Notes: generated by a model not told the origin, from the sequence alone. Numbered from the stretch's first letter, positions 1-6,881 are shown. The stretch is 10,926 bases of DNA from Eubacteriales bacterium (GCA_028701165.1 JAQVRG010000024.1:1-10926), one strand, 5' to 3'. Numbers and translations are program-made.

Positions 1-10
1 GGGATTTCGG

Positions 11-16
11 TATAAT
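11..16 (+). promoter_or_regulatory. -10 box of the tRNA-Glu promoter
   Basis: The perfect sigma-A -10 hexamer TATAAT lies 30 nt before the first base of the tRNA. This would start transcription near position 22-24. The -35 element falls outside the window. The short leader fits a directly transcribed tRNA gene. Confidence 0.7.
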
Positions 17-45
17 GGAACTTGTCCTAAGTTTGGAAATCCCGT

Positions 46-121
46 GCTCGGTTCGTCTAGTGGCCTAGGACACCGCCCTCTCACGGCGGTAACAGGGGTT
101 CGACTCCCCTACCGGGTACCA
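46..121 (+). tRNA. tRNA-Glu, anticodon CTC
   Basis: This 76-nt gene folds into a complete cloverleaf. The acceptor stem is GCTCGGT (46-52) with ACCGGGT (111-117), including two G-T wobbles. The anticodon stem is CCGCC (73-77) with GGCGG (85-89), and the anticodon CTC is at 80-82. The T-arm is GGGG-TTCGACT-CCCC (95-109). The discriminator is A118 and CCA is encoded at 119-121. The D-arm and anticodon arm closely match known bacterial tRNA-Glu genes. CTC reads GAG codons; a second tRNA-Glu with UUC is expected elsewhere in the genome. The gene has its own -10 box upstream and a terminator 5 nt downstream, so it is probably a single-gene transcript. Confidence 0.97.
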
Positions 122-162
122 AAAAAGGAAGAACAGCCATTTATGGCTGTTCTTCCCTTTTT
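122..162 (+). terminator. Intrinsic terminator of tRNA-Glu
   Basis: A perfect 14-bp stem, GGAAGAACAGCCAT (127-140) with ATGGCTGTTCTTCC (143-156), is followed by C and five T residues (158-162). An A-tract before the stem pairs with the T-tract and would make it work on the other strand as well. It starts right after the encoded CCA, as expected for a monocistronic tRNA. Confidence 0.93.
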
Positions 163-175
163 GGCGTTTGTTTAA

Positions 176-186
176 GGGAGTCGAAG
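176..186 (-). repeat. Inverted copy of the tRNA T-arm half (copy 1)
   Basis: GGGAGTCGAAG at 176-186 contains the reverse complement of TTCGACTCCC (99-108), that is, the T-loop plus the 3' strand of the T-stem of the tRNA just upstream. The match is 10 nt. The same 11-nt word recurs at 382-392, so it is not a one-off. With the tRNA T-arm it forms an inverted repeat that brackets the first terminator. Its function is unknown. Confidence 0.6.
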
Positions 187-316
187 CCGCGTCCGAGTGG
201 GAGCGAGGAAAAATCGCGCCTGTGACGCGATTTTAGCGGCCGGCTTTGGCGAACAGGCGAATTGCGCCGCGCGCAGCGCAAGCAAGCATGCCAATGTGAG
301 CCAAAGGACGTCCCCT
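176..316. other. Gene-less segment with nested inverted repeats
   Basis: No protein gene is visible here. Several inverted repeats nest inside one another. GGGAGTC (176-182) opposes GAC-G-TCCC (308-315). CTTTGGC (244-250) opposes GCCAAAG (300-306). A perfect hairpin AAAATCGCG (210-218) with CGCGATTTT (226-234) has a 7-nt loop. A small hairpin GGCG-AATTG-CGCC lies near 257-269. Together they could form a branched foldback of about 140 nt that ends in the copied tRNA tail. It could be a tRNA-derived repeat, the remnant of an integrated element, or a structured RNA read through to the terminator at 327-371. The pairing is seen by eye; no folding energy was computed. Confidence 0.4.
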
Positions 317-327
317 ACCGGGTACCA
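311..327 (+). pseudogene. Duplicated 3' end of tRNA-Glu (17-bp direct repeat)
   Basis: TCCCCTACCGGGTACCA here is identical to the last 17 nt of the tRNA gene (105-121): the 3' T-stem strand, 3' acceptor strand, discriminator and CCA. No D-arm, anticodon arm or 5' acceptor strand precedes it, so it cannot be a working tRNA. A new strong terminator begins at its final A, as after a true tRNA gene. It may be what is left of a second tRNA-Glu copy, or an attachment-site-like duplication of a tRNA 3' end left by an integrated and then deleted element. The identity is certain; the origin is inference. Confidence 0.75.
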
Positions 328-371
328 AAGTCAAGGCAATCCGCAAGCGCGGGTTGCCTTGACTTTTATTT
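327..371 (+). terminator. Strong intrinsic terminator after the tRNA tail copy
   Basis: A perfect 13-bp stem, AAAGTCAAGGCAA (327-339) with TTGCCTTGACTTT (354-366), is extended by CCGC (341-344) with GCGG (349-352) around an AAGC loop. It is followed by a T-rich run (364-371). Its sequence differs from the first terminator, so the pair did not arise by simple tandem duplication of the whole tRNA unit. Its presence implies that the upstream segment is, or once was, transcribed on the plus strand. Confidence 0.88.
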
Positions 372-380
372 GAGGAGGAA

Positions 381-392
381 GGGGAGTCGAAG
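381..392 (-). repeat. Inverted copy of the tRNA T-arm half (copy 2)
   Basis: GGGGAGTCGAAG contains the full 11-nt reverse complement of TTCGACTCCCC at 99-109. It sits 10 nt after the T-run of the second terminator. Copy 1 sits 13 nt after the T-run of the first. The order tRNA tail, terminator, inverted T-arm word is therefore repeated twice. After it, 393-418 is GC-rich and shows nothing further that I can name. Confidence 0.6.
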
Positions 393-418
393 GGAACGGC
401 CGCGCGGCGTGTGACAGG

Positions 419-449
419 AAAAAGCGGAAGATGACGCGTTAGTCCGCTT
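419..449 (-). terminator. Terminator of the ABC exporter operon, overlapping its stop codon
   Basis: On the minus strand, AAGCGGA (449-443) pairs with TCCGCTT (428-422), with a 14-nt loop, and runs into a T-tract (423-419). The 5' arm of the stem is formed by the last codons of the ATPase gene, just before its TAA stop. The hairpin is of moderate strength. It is the only candidate terminator for this operon in the window. Confidence 0.6.
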
Positions 450-1416
450 CCCTGTAGGCGATGCGGATGATGTCCTCGATCTTCGCTTCTTGGATGGCGA
501 CGTCCTTTACGGTTTTCTGCTCCGATATGTCGTGGATGAGCTTCGCGGCCGTAACGATATCCTTCTGAAAACGGTAGGTCGCGGTGTTCCCTTCATGGGA
601 CAGAAGCGTCGCCTGCGGATGCTGCACGTATTGCTCGTCCAGATACTCCACGACAAGATTCTTATAAGGGGCGATACGGTCAACGAGCGCGTTAAGAGGG
701 CCGTCCTCGATGATCTTGCCGTTGTTGATGATGATGAGCCGTTCGCACAGCTCCTGAATATCGCCAAGATCGTGCGTAGTGAGTATGACCGTCGTCTTTT
801 TGCGCCGGTTGATCGCCTGTATGAACTTGCGGATGGCATATTTGCCGTCAACGTCCAAGCCGATGGTCGGCTCATCCAAGAACAGAACGGAGGGGGAGTG
901 CAGCATGGCGGCGACGAGATCGCCGCGCATGCGCTGGCCGAGCGACAGCTGCCGCACGGGGATATCGATGAATTTTCGGATGCCCAGTATTTCGTCCATC
1001 GTCCGCATGTTCTCGTCGAACGTGGCCTGTTCGATCTGATAGATGTGCTTCATCAGCTCGAAGCTTTCCCCCAAACGCAGATCCCAGTTGAGCTGCGTGC
1101 GCTGGCCGAAAACCACCCCTAAGCGCTGCACGACCTCGATCCGGCTGACCTGCGGGTCCAGCCCGTGAATGTAGACGTGGCCGCTTGTGGGCGTAAGGAT
1201 GCCGGACATCATTTTCACCGTCGTGCTTTTGCCCGCGCCGTTTGGGCCGATAAAGGCGACGATCTCACCTTCCTCGATCGCAAAGCTGATATCGTCTACG
1301 GCGGGTATGCGCACCTTTTCGCGCCGGAACAGATTCTTGAGCGCGCCCTTTAGCCCCTGCTCTTTTTTGGCGATCGTATAGGTTTTGCTTAGGTGTTCCA
1401 CCTTGATAACCGGCAT
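439..1416 (-). CDS. ABC transporter ATP-binding protein (COG4586-type exporter)
   Basis: This is the ATPase that powers an ABC-2 type exporter made with the two permeases encoded upstream; it acts on the inner face of the membrane. At 325 residues it is full length for the family. Walker A is GPNGAGKS (57-64), the Q-loop has Q105 in FGQRTQ, the signature is LSLGQ (157-161), Walker B is VLFLDEP (177-183) with catalytic E182, and the switch histidine is H215. The insert before Walker A (about 17-38, rich in K and R) and the wording of the Q-loop are typical of the COG4586 family. A C-terminal domain of about 75 residues follows the NBD. The ATG start has GGAGG 8 nt upstream. It is the last gene of the operon, 47 nt after the second permease. 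The substrate is unknown. One cyanobacterial member set of this family has been linked to viologen export, which is too little to assign a substrate here. Confidence 0.93.
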   Translation of the reverse strand: MPVIKVEHLSKTYTIAKKEQGLKGALKNLFRREKVRIPAVDDISFAIEEGEIVAFIGPNGAGKSTTVKMMSGILTPTSGHVYIHGLDPQVSRIEVVQRLGVVFGQRTQLNWDLRLGESFELMKHIYQIEQATFDENMRTMDEILGIRKFIDIPVRQLSLGQRMRGDLVAAMLHSPSVLFLDEPTIGLDVDGKYAIRKFIQAINRRKKTTVILTTHDLGDIQELCERLIIINNGKIIEDGPLNALVDRIAPYKNLVVEYLDEQYVQHPQATLLSHEGNTATYRFQKDIVTAAKLIHDISEQKTVKDVAIQEAKIEDIIRIAYREAD

Positions 1417-1463
1417 GGTTGAATCCTCCGTTGCAGTATGTCCGCGCCCGACTCTCGCGCCTT

Positions 1464-2282
1464 CTAGTGGCCGGCGCTTTCGTAATTCCTTAGTCCCGCC
1501 TTAAAAAACAGGCCGGCAAGCATCAGCACGGCTATGCCGACGCCCAGCGTCACAAATGGCATACCGGAAAAGGAAAAGCGCGTTTGCTCTATGCCGAGCA
1601 GTTCCCCCGCCGGATAGAAGCTGATCCAGCCGATGGGGATGATATAGGTCAAAAGGAACTGGAGCGCCTCCGGGTACATGGATAAAGGATACATGGTCGT
1701 TTTATCAAAAAACTCCTGCGTGAACATGGCGAACTGGCTGGTGCTTTTCGTCCAAAAAGAAAGCGTACCCATGGCGATGTAGACGCCGCCGCGGATCAGC
1801 GTCGCGCCGAGCAGCAGGGAAAGAAGCGACAGCACCGACCCGACGCTCCAAGCGAAGCCCACTTTGGCGCAGCCGTAGGCGAAAACGCAGACGCCCGGGA
1901 TCAGATCCGTGATCCCCACGATGTTGATGTTGGTGAAAAAGAATTGGAACAGCACGCTCATCGGGCGCAGCAGGTACCTGTCAAAATCCCCTTCCACAAC
2001 GTAATAACCCATAAACCATCCTTGGATAAAGAAGATCATGGACAGCGCGTGGGACATGACGGCGATCCCGTACAAAAACGCAAGCTGGCCGTAGTTCCAG
2101 CCGTTGATCGTGCCGAATTCGGCCACGACGAATTTGATGGTTGCAAAGCCTACGATGAACTGTATGGGGTTAGAGAGCGCCCATCCCGCAAGGTTGGCGG
2201 GATATTCGGCTACTTCCAAAAGCTCCATGCGCACGCTTTCCATAAAGACCCGCAGGTAGTGGCGTATGCCGGTCAATGTCAT
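1464..2282 (-). CDS. ABC-2 type permease subunit (COG3694/DUF990-like)
   Basis: This is one of two membrane subunits of the exporter, 272 residues with about six hydrophobic segments (clear ones near 36-55, 66-88, 112-135, 145-175 and 235-262). The cytoplasmic motif GDFDRYLLRP (98-107) is the hallmark I recognise of this permease family. I chose the ATG at 2282, which overlaps the upstream TGA in the arrangement TGATG, typical of translational coupling. A TTG at 2285 would add one residue but abuts the GGAGG, leaving no spacer; even for the ATG the spacer is short (3 nt). It lies between the first permease and the ATPase on the same strand. Confidence 0.88.
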   Translation of the reverse strand: MTLTGIRHYLRVFMESVRMELLEVAEYPANLAGWALSNPIQFIVGFATIKFVVAEFGTINGWNYGQLAFLYGIAVMSHALSMIFFIQGWFMGYYVVEGDFDRYLLRPMSVLFQFFFTNINIVGITDLIPGVCVFAYGCAKVGFAWSVGSVLSLLSLLLGATLIRGGVYIAMGTLSFWTKSTSQFAMFTQEFFDKTTMYPLSMYPEALQFLLTYIIPIGWISFYPAGELLGIEQTRFSFSGMPFVTLGVGIAVLMLAGLFFKAGLRNYESAGH

Positions 2283-3100
2283 CAACCTCCCTGAATCAGC
2301 ACGTTGCGAAGCACCCTTTTTTCAAGGATGAGAAACGCCGATAGCAGCAAAAACAGCCAAGCGGCCTGTATCCCCATTTGGGGGAGCTGCGCGGACAGGC
2401 TTCCCTTTCCAATATAGAGCTCCAACGGCAGCTGATAGATGTAAATAAAGGGGAGAAAGCGCAGGATATTCGCAAGCCATCCGGGGAAAAACCAGATGGG
2501 TATGATACTCCCTGAAAGCAGCCTTATCAAATGCCTTTTTACCTGCACGAGCGCGCTCATATCCATGAGCGTGAACGCGCACATGGAAAAGATGGCGGCA
2601 AGCAGCCAGTTGATGAAGAAGGACATCGCAAAGCTTAAGAGAAACAGCAAAAAAGCGCCGCAGCTTGCGGGCTTGGGCACGGTTATGCAAAGGGAGGCAA
2701 TGGCGAGGATCGGCAGCGCGTTTTGGAAGATGAGCGCGGTGCACATACCCAGATCCTCCGCGAAGTATTCGCCGAAAAGCCGTATGGGCTTGAGCATGTC
2801 GGCCGCGACGGTGCCTTGACGGACGCTTTCTATCACGCGCTGCTCCACGTTGGGCGCGAGAAAAACCGACATCACCGCGGAGATGACGGTATAGGTGAGC
2901 ATATCGTTCACAGCAACGCCCTGTACGGAGGCGGTGCCGGCAAAAAGCGCCTTCCAAAAGAAGGCTGTGGCAAACATCACGATGCACTGAAACAGAATGC
3001 CGGCAAAAACGTCGAACCGGTAGGCGAGGGATTTCTCAATGCGCGTCGTGTATATGTACTTGTAAGCGGCAAAATTCACGGGCTTCATAGTGGTTACCAT
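2282..3100 (-). CDS. ABC-2 type permease subunit (COG4587-like)
   Basis: This is the first gene of the exporter operon and the partner membrane subunit of the following permease. It has 272 residues and about six membrane segments (for example near 31-53, 66-83, 110-165, 175-205 and 240-262). The cytoplasmic motif RQGTVAADMLKP (94-105) corresponds to the family's conserved G-x-x-x-x-x-LLKP region. Two starts are possible: ATG at 3100 or ATG at 3088 (residue 5). Neither has a strong Shine-Dalgarno site, so the start is uncertain by four codons. The gene faces away from the histidine kinase across a 205-nt intergenic region. I found no convincing minus-strand promoter there, only -10-like AT-rich words near 3163-3178. 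Confidence 0.87.
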   Translation of the reverse strand: MVTTMKPVNFAAYKYIYTTRIEKSLAYRFDVFAGILFQCIVMFATAFFWKALFAGTASVQGVAVNDMLTYTVISAVMSVFLAPNVEQRVIESVRQGTVAADMLKPIRLFGEYFAEDLGMCTALIFQNALPILAIASLCITVPKPASCGAFLLFLLSFAMSFFINWLLAAIFSMCAFTLMDMSALVQVKRHLIRLLSGSIIPIWFFPGWLANILRFLPFIYIYQLPLELYIGKGSLSAQLPQMGIQAAWLFLLLSAFLILEKRVLRNVLIQGG

Positions 3101-3180
3101 TATACAATATCGCGGCGGTTTCGTCGATTATGTTTTAGAGCCCGCCGTACCGGCGCAAATGCGCTATAATATAGTATACG

Positions 3181-3209
3181 TTGATAATTGCCCGCGCGCA
3201 TGATACAAT
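3181..3209 (+). promoter_or_regulatory. Sigma-A type promoter of the hybrid histidine kinase
   Basis: The -35 box TTGATA (3181-3186) and the -10 box TACAAT (3204-3209) are separated by exactly 17 nt. Transcription would start near 3216 and leave a 5' leader of about 90 nt. The leader ends in a small hairpin, TCTTC-GT (3278-3284) with AC-G-GAAGA (3289-3296), whose 3' arm overlaps the start of the ribosome binding site AGAGAGG (3294-3300). It could dampen translation, but the stem is short. Confidence 0.72.
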
Positions 3210-3305
3210 GACAGCAAAGAATTCCCGTTTTCGACAAAGCTTGCGTAAAATGCAAATCCAAGCAATGCTTACAAGGATCTTCGTTGCAACGGAAGAGAGG
3301 TTCAA

Positions 3306-6300
3306 ATGAAAAAACGCTTATCTGTTTTACTTGCGATCCTTCTGCTGCTTGGCGCGCTTCCGTGCTTGGCAAACGCGGAGAAAGCGGCCGCCGCCGCCCC
3401 GGCGGACGGCTCTTTACAATACCATGTGATCGTTACGAGCGTTATCCTGCTGATAGCCGCCTTGGCGTTTCTGTTGACCATCCTGCTGCAAAGAGGCGCG
3501 CAAAAAAAGGCGGTGCGGGAAACCCAAAGGGTGGAAAAACAGCTTTTGGACATCATTCAGACCGTTCCGTGCGGCATATGTATGTACCGGCTCGAAGACG
3601 GCAATCTGCGGCCGATCCTTGTAAACCAGCAATTCAAGCAGATGCTGGGCGAGGAGGCGGACGAATATTTGGCGGGCGATAAGGGGATCGATTATACCCA
3701 TGCGCACCCGGACGATTTAGACCGCATCCAGCAGGAGGTGATGCGCGGGCTTACCGTGACCAACGAGATCGACACGACGTACCGGTCATGGAATCCGAAA
3801 ATAGAAAAGTATATTTGGATGCGCATGCGGGGTCAAGCGATGCCGCAGCCCGACGGCTCCTGCAATATCTATGTCAGCTACTATGACGTTACGCAGGAGC
3901 GGATGGCCGAGCACCTTGCCGATATCGCGCTGGAAAGCAGCGGCGTGAGCATTTGGGAATATGATTACGAGCGCAGAAGCATCATCCAGTATCAGAATTC
4001 CGCCGAGATGCACGGTTTTGAAAACGTTATTCCCAATGTGCCCGAGAGTTTGGTGGAGAGCGGCTTTGTGCATCCGGACAGCGCGCAGGCGTTCCTCGCC
4101 ATGTACGAGGAGCTCTTCGCGGGCGCGCACTTTGCCGAGGGCGTTTTCCGTGTGCAGACCGCGGACCGTAAGGGTTGGTGGTACGAGCACATCCGCTACA
4201 CCAACGAGTTCGACGCGAACGGAAAGCCGATCCGCGCCGCGGGCATGTCTACCGACGAAACCGAAAAGCAGGAGACGACCATGCGGTATCAGCGGGAGCA
4301 AGAGCTGAAAAAGGCGTCTTTGGCGGAGGAAAAGCTGCTGGCCTATGCGCTGTTTGATCTGACGGCGCGTGAAACGCTGGAGTGCCGTTATAAGGGCGGC
4401 GCCGACGTTCCCGAGGAGGACCGCACCGATTTTGCGTACGCGCACAGAAACAGCGAGCTGCTGATCGATCCCAAGGAGCGCGCCGCGTTTGTCGCGCTGA
4501 ATGATATGGATACGCTGTTGGGCTTGTTCGATTCGGGCGAAACCGAGTTCAAGCTGGAGTACCGCCGCAAAGTACCCGAGGGAAAGGTCATCTGGGTGCG
4601 CAACTTCATGCATCTGCTGCGCGACCCGGAAAGCGGCAACGTCTGCCTGTTCCAGTACTGGTACGATATCGACGACGAAAAAATGCGCGAGATGATGTAC
4701 AACAGCATCGTCACGAGCAGCTATGATTTTGTCGCGCGCATCGACGGCGTATCAAGGCGCTTCGAGGTGGTATCCCGCACCGGAATGAATTTTCACATAC
4801 CTCCGCAAAGCGGCGACGACGCCGACGAGGTGACCCATTCGATGTACAGCGACTACATCGTTCCGGAGGATCGGGACGCGGTGATCGAAAACTCCATTAT
4901 TGAAAATGTCAACCGGCACCTTGCCCAAAATGAACGCTACGTTTTTACCTACCGCATGACAAGGCCGAGCGGCGAGCTTCGATACAAGCGGGTCACACAA
5001 TACTATATCGATCCGAAAAGAAAGATCATCGTCATGCTGCGGGAGGACGTCACCGACATCATCAAGGCCGAGGCCGAAAAAAATCTGGCTTTAAAAACGG
5101 CGCTGGCGGCCGCAGAGCAGGCAAGCGCGGCAAAGGGCGAATTCATGTCCCGCATGTCGCATGAGATCCGCACGCCGCTAAACGCCATCATCGGCTACAA
5201 TACCATTGCCAAAAACGCGATAGTGGAAGCGAAAACCGACGAAGAGCGGCGGCAGGCCGATACGAACGCGATGGATTGCCTGACCAAGAGCGAGCTGGCG
5301 AGCAAGCACCTGTTGACCGTAATCAACGACGTTTTGGATATGTCGGCGATCGAAAGCGGGAAAATAAGGCTTGCAAACGAACGTTTCGACTTTAAAAGCC
5401 TTATCAGCGCGCTGACCGTGCTTTTCTATTCGCAGGCAAAAGCCAAAGGCGTGCAGTTTGACGTACTTTTTGATTCGCCGACCGAGGAATGGTTTTTGGG
5501 CGACCAAATGCGCGTCAATCAGATCTTGACGAACCTATTAAGTAACGCCGTGAAGTTTACGCCGACGGGCGGCAGCGTGAAGATGCACATTATCCCGAGC
5601 CAGTTTGACGACGATCATATGCGGTTCTGCTTTGCGATATCCGATACCGGCATTGGCATGAGCCAAGCGTCTATCGAGCGTCTCTGGCAGCCGTTTGAGC
5701 AGGCGGACTCCTCCATATCACGGCGCTTCGGCGGCACGGGACTGGGTCTTGCCATCACCAAAAGCCTTGTCGATATCATGGACGGCGAAATCTCCGTCGA
5801 AAGCGAGCCGGGCGTCGGATCCGTATTCCGCGTGGAGCTGACATTCGGACGCATAGAACAGCCGCAGGAAGTCGGGATGTATGATTTTTCCGGCATGCAC
5901 GCGCTGATCGTGGACGATGACAGAAGCACCTGCGACTACATCAAGCTCCTCTTTGACCGCTTTGGCGCGAGAAGCGAAGCCGCCCATTCGGGCGCGGATG
6001 CGATCACGAGCTTTCAAACGTCGCACGCGCGAAACGATCCCTTCACGCTGTGCATGGTGGATTGGCGAATGCCGGGAATGGATGGGATCGCCACGGTTAG
6101 AGAAATACGAAAGCTGGCTGGCGGCGATGTTCCCATCATCATCGTCACCGCGTATGATTACACCGAAATCGCCGACAAGGTAAAGGATGCGGACGTTACC
6201 ATGTTTGTGGAAAAGCCGCTGTTCCAGTCTTCGCTTTTCGATCTGCTCTCCACCATAAGCGGCATGTCAAAGCCGAAGAACCTTCCGAAAAGCGACGTTG

Positions 6301-6692
6301 TCAGCTTTTCCGGCGCACGCGTATTATTGGCCGAGGACAACAAGATGAATATGGAGGTTGCCAAATACACCCTGCAGTCGATGGGGCTGGCGGTAGACAG
6401 CGCGTGGAATGGGAGCGAAGCCGTTTCGATGTTTGAGAACGCCGCGCCGGGAACCTATAAGCTTATCCTGATGGATGTGCACATGCCGGATATGGACGGG
6501 TATTTAGCGACCCAAATCATACGGCGATCCGCCCATCCCGACGGGGCGGCGATCCCCATCATCGCCATGACGGCCGACGCGTTTGCGGAAAACGTGGCGG
6601 AGGCTTACGCCGTCGGCATGAACGATCACATTGCAAAACCGGTGGATATGGATATACTGCGTAAAACACTTTGCAAGTATATTCCGCGCTGA
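3306..6692 (+). CDS. Membrane-anchored hybrid histidine kinase with PAS repeats and two receiver domains
   Basis: This is a 1128-residue sensor kinase. The N-terminus has a signal-like hydrophobic stretch (1-24, ending ANA) and a membrane helix (40-62), with only about 15 residues between them, so there is no extracellular sensor domain. Four PAS-like regions follow at about 78-202, 203-322, 340-462 and 463-590; the first two look clearest. HisKA carries the phosphoacceptor H619 in SHEIRTPLN. HATPase has N747 in the N box, the G1 box DTGIGM (780-785) and the G2 motif GTGLGLA. Receiver 1 has acidic D870-D872, phosphosite D919, a T in VTAYD and K970. Receiver 2 has E1010-D1011, D1057, a T in MTAD and K1111. 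Both receivers look active. There is no HPt and no DNA-binding or enzymatic output domain, so the phosphate must pass to a partner outside the window. ATG 3306 follows AGAGAGG by 5 nt. The gene diverges from the ABC exporter operon; a functional link is only inference. Confidence 0.93.
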   Translation: MKKRLSVLLAILLLLGALPCLANAEKAAAAAPADGSLQYHVIVTSVILLIAALAFLLTILLQRGAQKKAVRETQRVEKQLLDIIQTVPCGICMYRLEDGNLRPILVNQQFKQMLGEEADEYLAGDKGIDYTHAHPDDLDRIQQEVMRGLTVTNEIDTTYRSWNPKIEKYIWMRMRGQAMPQPDGSCNIYVSYYDVTQERMAEHLADIALESSGVSIWEYDYERRSIIQYQNSAEMHGFENVIPNVPESLVESGFVHPDSAQAFLAMYEELFAGAHFAEGVFRVQTADRKGWWYEHIRYTNEFDANGKPIRAAGMSTDETEKQETTMRYQREQELKKASLAEEKLLAYALFDLTARETLECRYKGGADVPEEDRTDFAYAHRNSELLIDPKERAAFVALNDMDTLLGLFDSGETEFKLEYRRKVPEGKVIWVRNFMHLLRDPESGNVCLFQYWYDIDDEKMREMMYNSIVTSSYDFVARIDGVSRRFEVVSRTGMNFHIPPQSGDDADEVTHSMYSDYIVPEDRDAVIENSIIENVNRHLAQNERYVFTYRMTRPSGELRYKRVTQYYIDPKRKIIVMLREDVTDIIKAEAEKNLALKTALAAAEQASAAKGEFMSRMSHEIRTPLNAIIGYNTIAKNAIVEAKTDEERRQADTNAMDCLTKSELASKHLLTVINDVLDMSAIESGKIRLANERFDFKSLISALTVLFYSQAKAKGVQFDVLFDSPTEEWFLGDQMRVNQILTNLLSNAVKFTPTGGSVKMHIIPSQFDDDHMRFCFAISDTGIGMSQASIERLWQPFEQADSSISRRFGGTGLGLAITKSLVDIMDGEISVESEPGVGSVFRVELTFGRIEQPQEVGMYDFSGMHALIVDDDRSTCDYIKLLFDRFGARSEAAHSGADAITSFQTSHARNDPFTLCMVDWRMPGMDGIATVREIRKLAGGDVPIIIVTAYDYTEIADKVKDADVTMFVEKPLFQSSLFDLLSTISGMSKPKNLPKSDVVSFSGARVLLAEDNKMNMEVAKYTLQSMGLAVDSAWNGSEAVSMFENAAPGTYKLILMDVHMPDMDGYLATQIIRRSAHPDGAAIPIIAMTADAFAENVAEAYAVGMNDHIAKPVDMDILRKTLCKYIPR

Positions 6693-6851
6693 TGGATTCT
6701 GCGGCTAAGGCCTGCGTTGCCGCCCGCGGCGTTTCTTTTCATAAACGCTGCATACCATTCCAGCCATACCTGTCCCTGCGCAAGGATGGCCAGCGCGCCG
6801 CCGCCAAATGCGCTGTAGTGCAGGGTATATCTTGAATTCGCCCGATTTGTA
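6693..6851. other. Intergenic stretch between the kinase and the riboswitch promoter
   Basis: No complete gene is present. Weak hairpins follow the kinase stop codon: GCCG-CCCG-CGGC (6719-6730) leading into a T-rich tract (6732-6739), and GCGTTT (6729-6734) with AAACGC (6743-6748). Either might terminate the kinase transcript, but neither is strong. On the minus strand one frame stays open from about 6876 back into the kinase gene. Around 6833-6750 it reads like a protein (it includes LHYSAFGGG and AQGQVWLEWYAAF), but it has no usable start codon. It may be a gene fragment or chance. Confidence 0.35.
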
Positions 6852-6881
6852 TTGACAAGCCGCCGTCCTTGCCCCTATACT
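6852..6881 (+). promoter_or_regulatory. Promoter of the NiCo riboswitch and metal exporter transcript
   Basis: The consensus -35 box TTGACA (6852-6857) and the -10 box TATACT (6876-6881) are separated by 18 nt. Transcription would begin near 6888, about 45 nt before the aptamer. This strong, apparently constitutive promoter fits a gene controlled after initiation by a riboswitch. Confidence 0.8.

Noticed and set aside
105..327. Integrated mobile element between tRNA tail repeats
   Set aside because: Only about 190 bp separate the repeats and no integrase or phage gene is present, so no existing element can be claimed, only a possible remnant.
490..1122. Long plus-strand open frame opposite the ABC ATPase
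   Set aside because: The minus-strand frame has every ABC ATPase motif in order. The plus-strand translation shows no recognisable domain and no Shine-Dalgarno site, so it is a shadow of a GC-rich gene.
3101..3180. Minus-strand promoter for the ABC exporter
   Set aside because: TATACT and TATAGC words exist, but no -35 hexamer lies at 16-18 nt. A TTGTAT upstream of TATACT is 24 nt away.
3216..3305. Riboswitch in the 90-nt leader of the histidine kinase
   Set aside because: I see only one small hairpin near the ribosome binding site and no conserved core of a known riboswitch, such as a c-di-GMP aptamer.
3786..4613. 275-residue minus-strand frame inside the histidine kinase gene
   Set aside because: It is antisense to clear PAS coding sequence, has no ribosome binding site and has a low-complexity, R/H/L-rich translation typical of a shadow frame.
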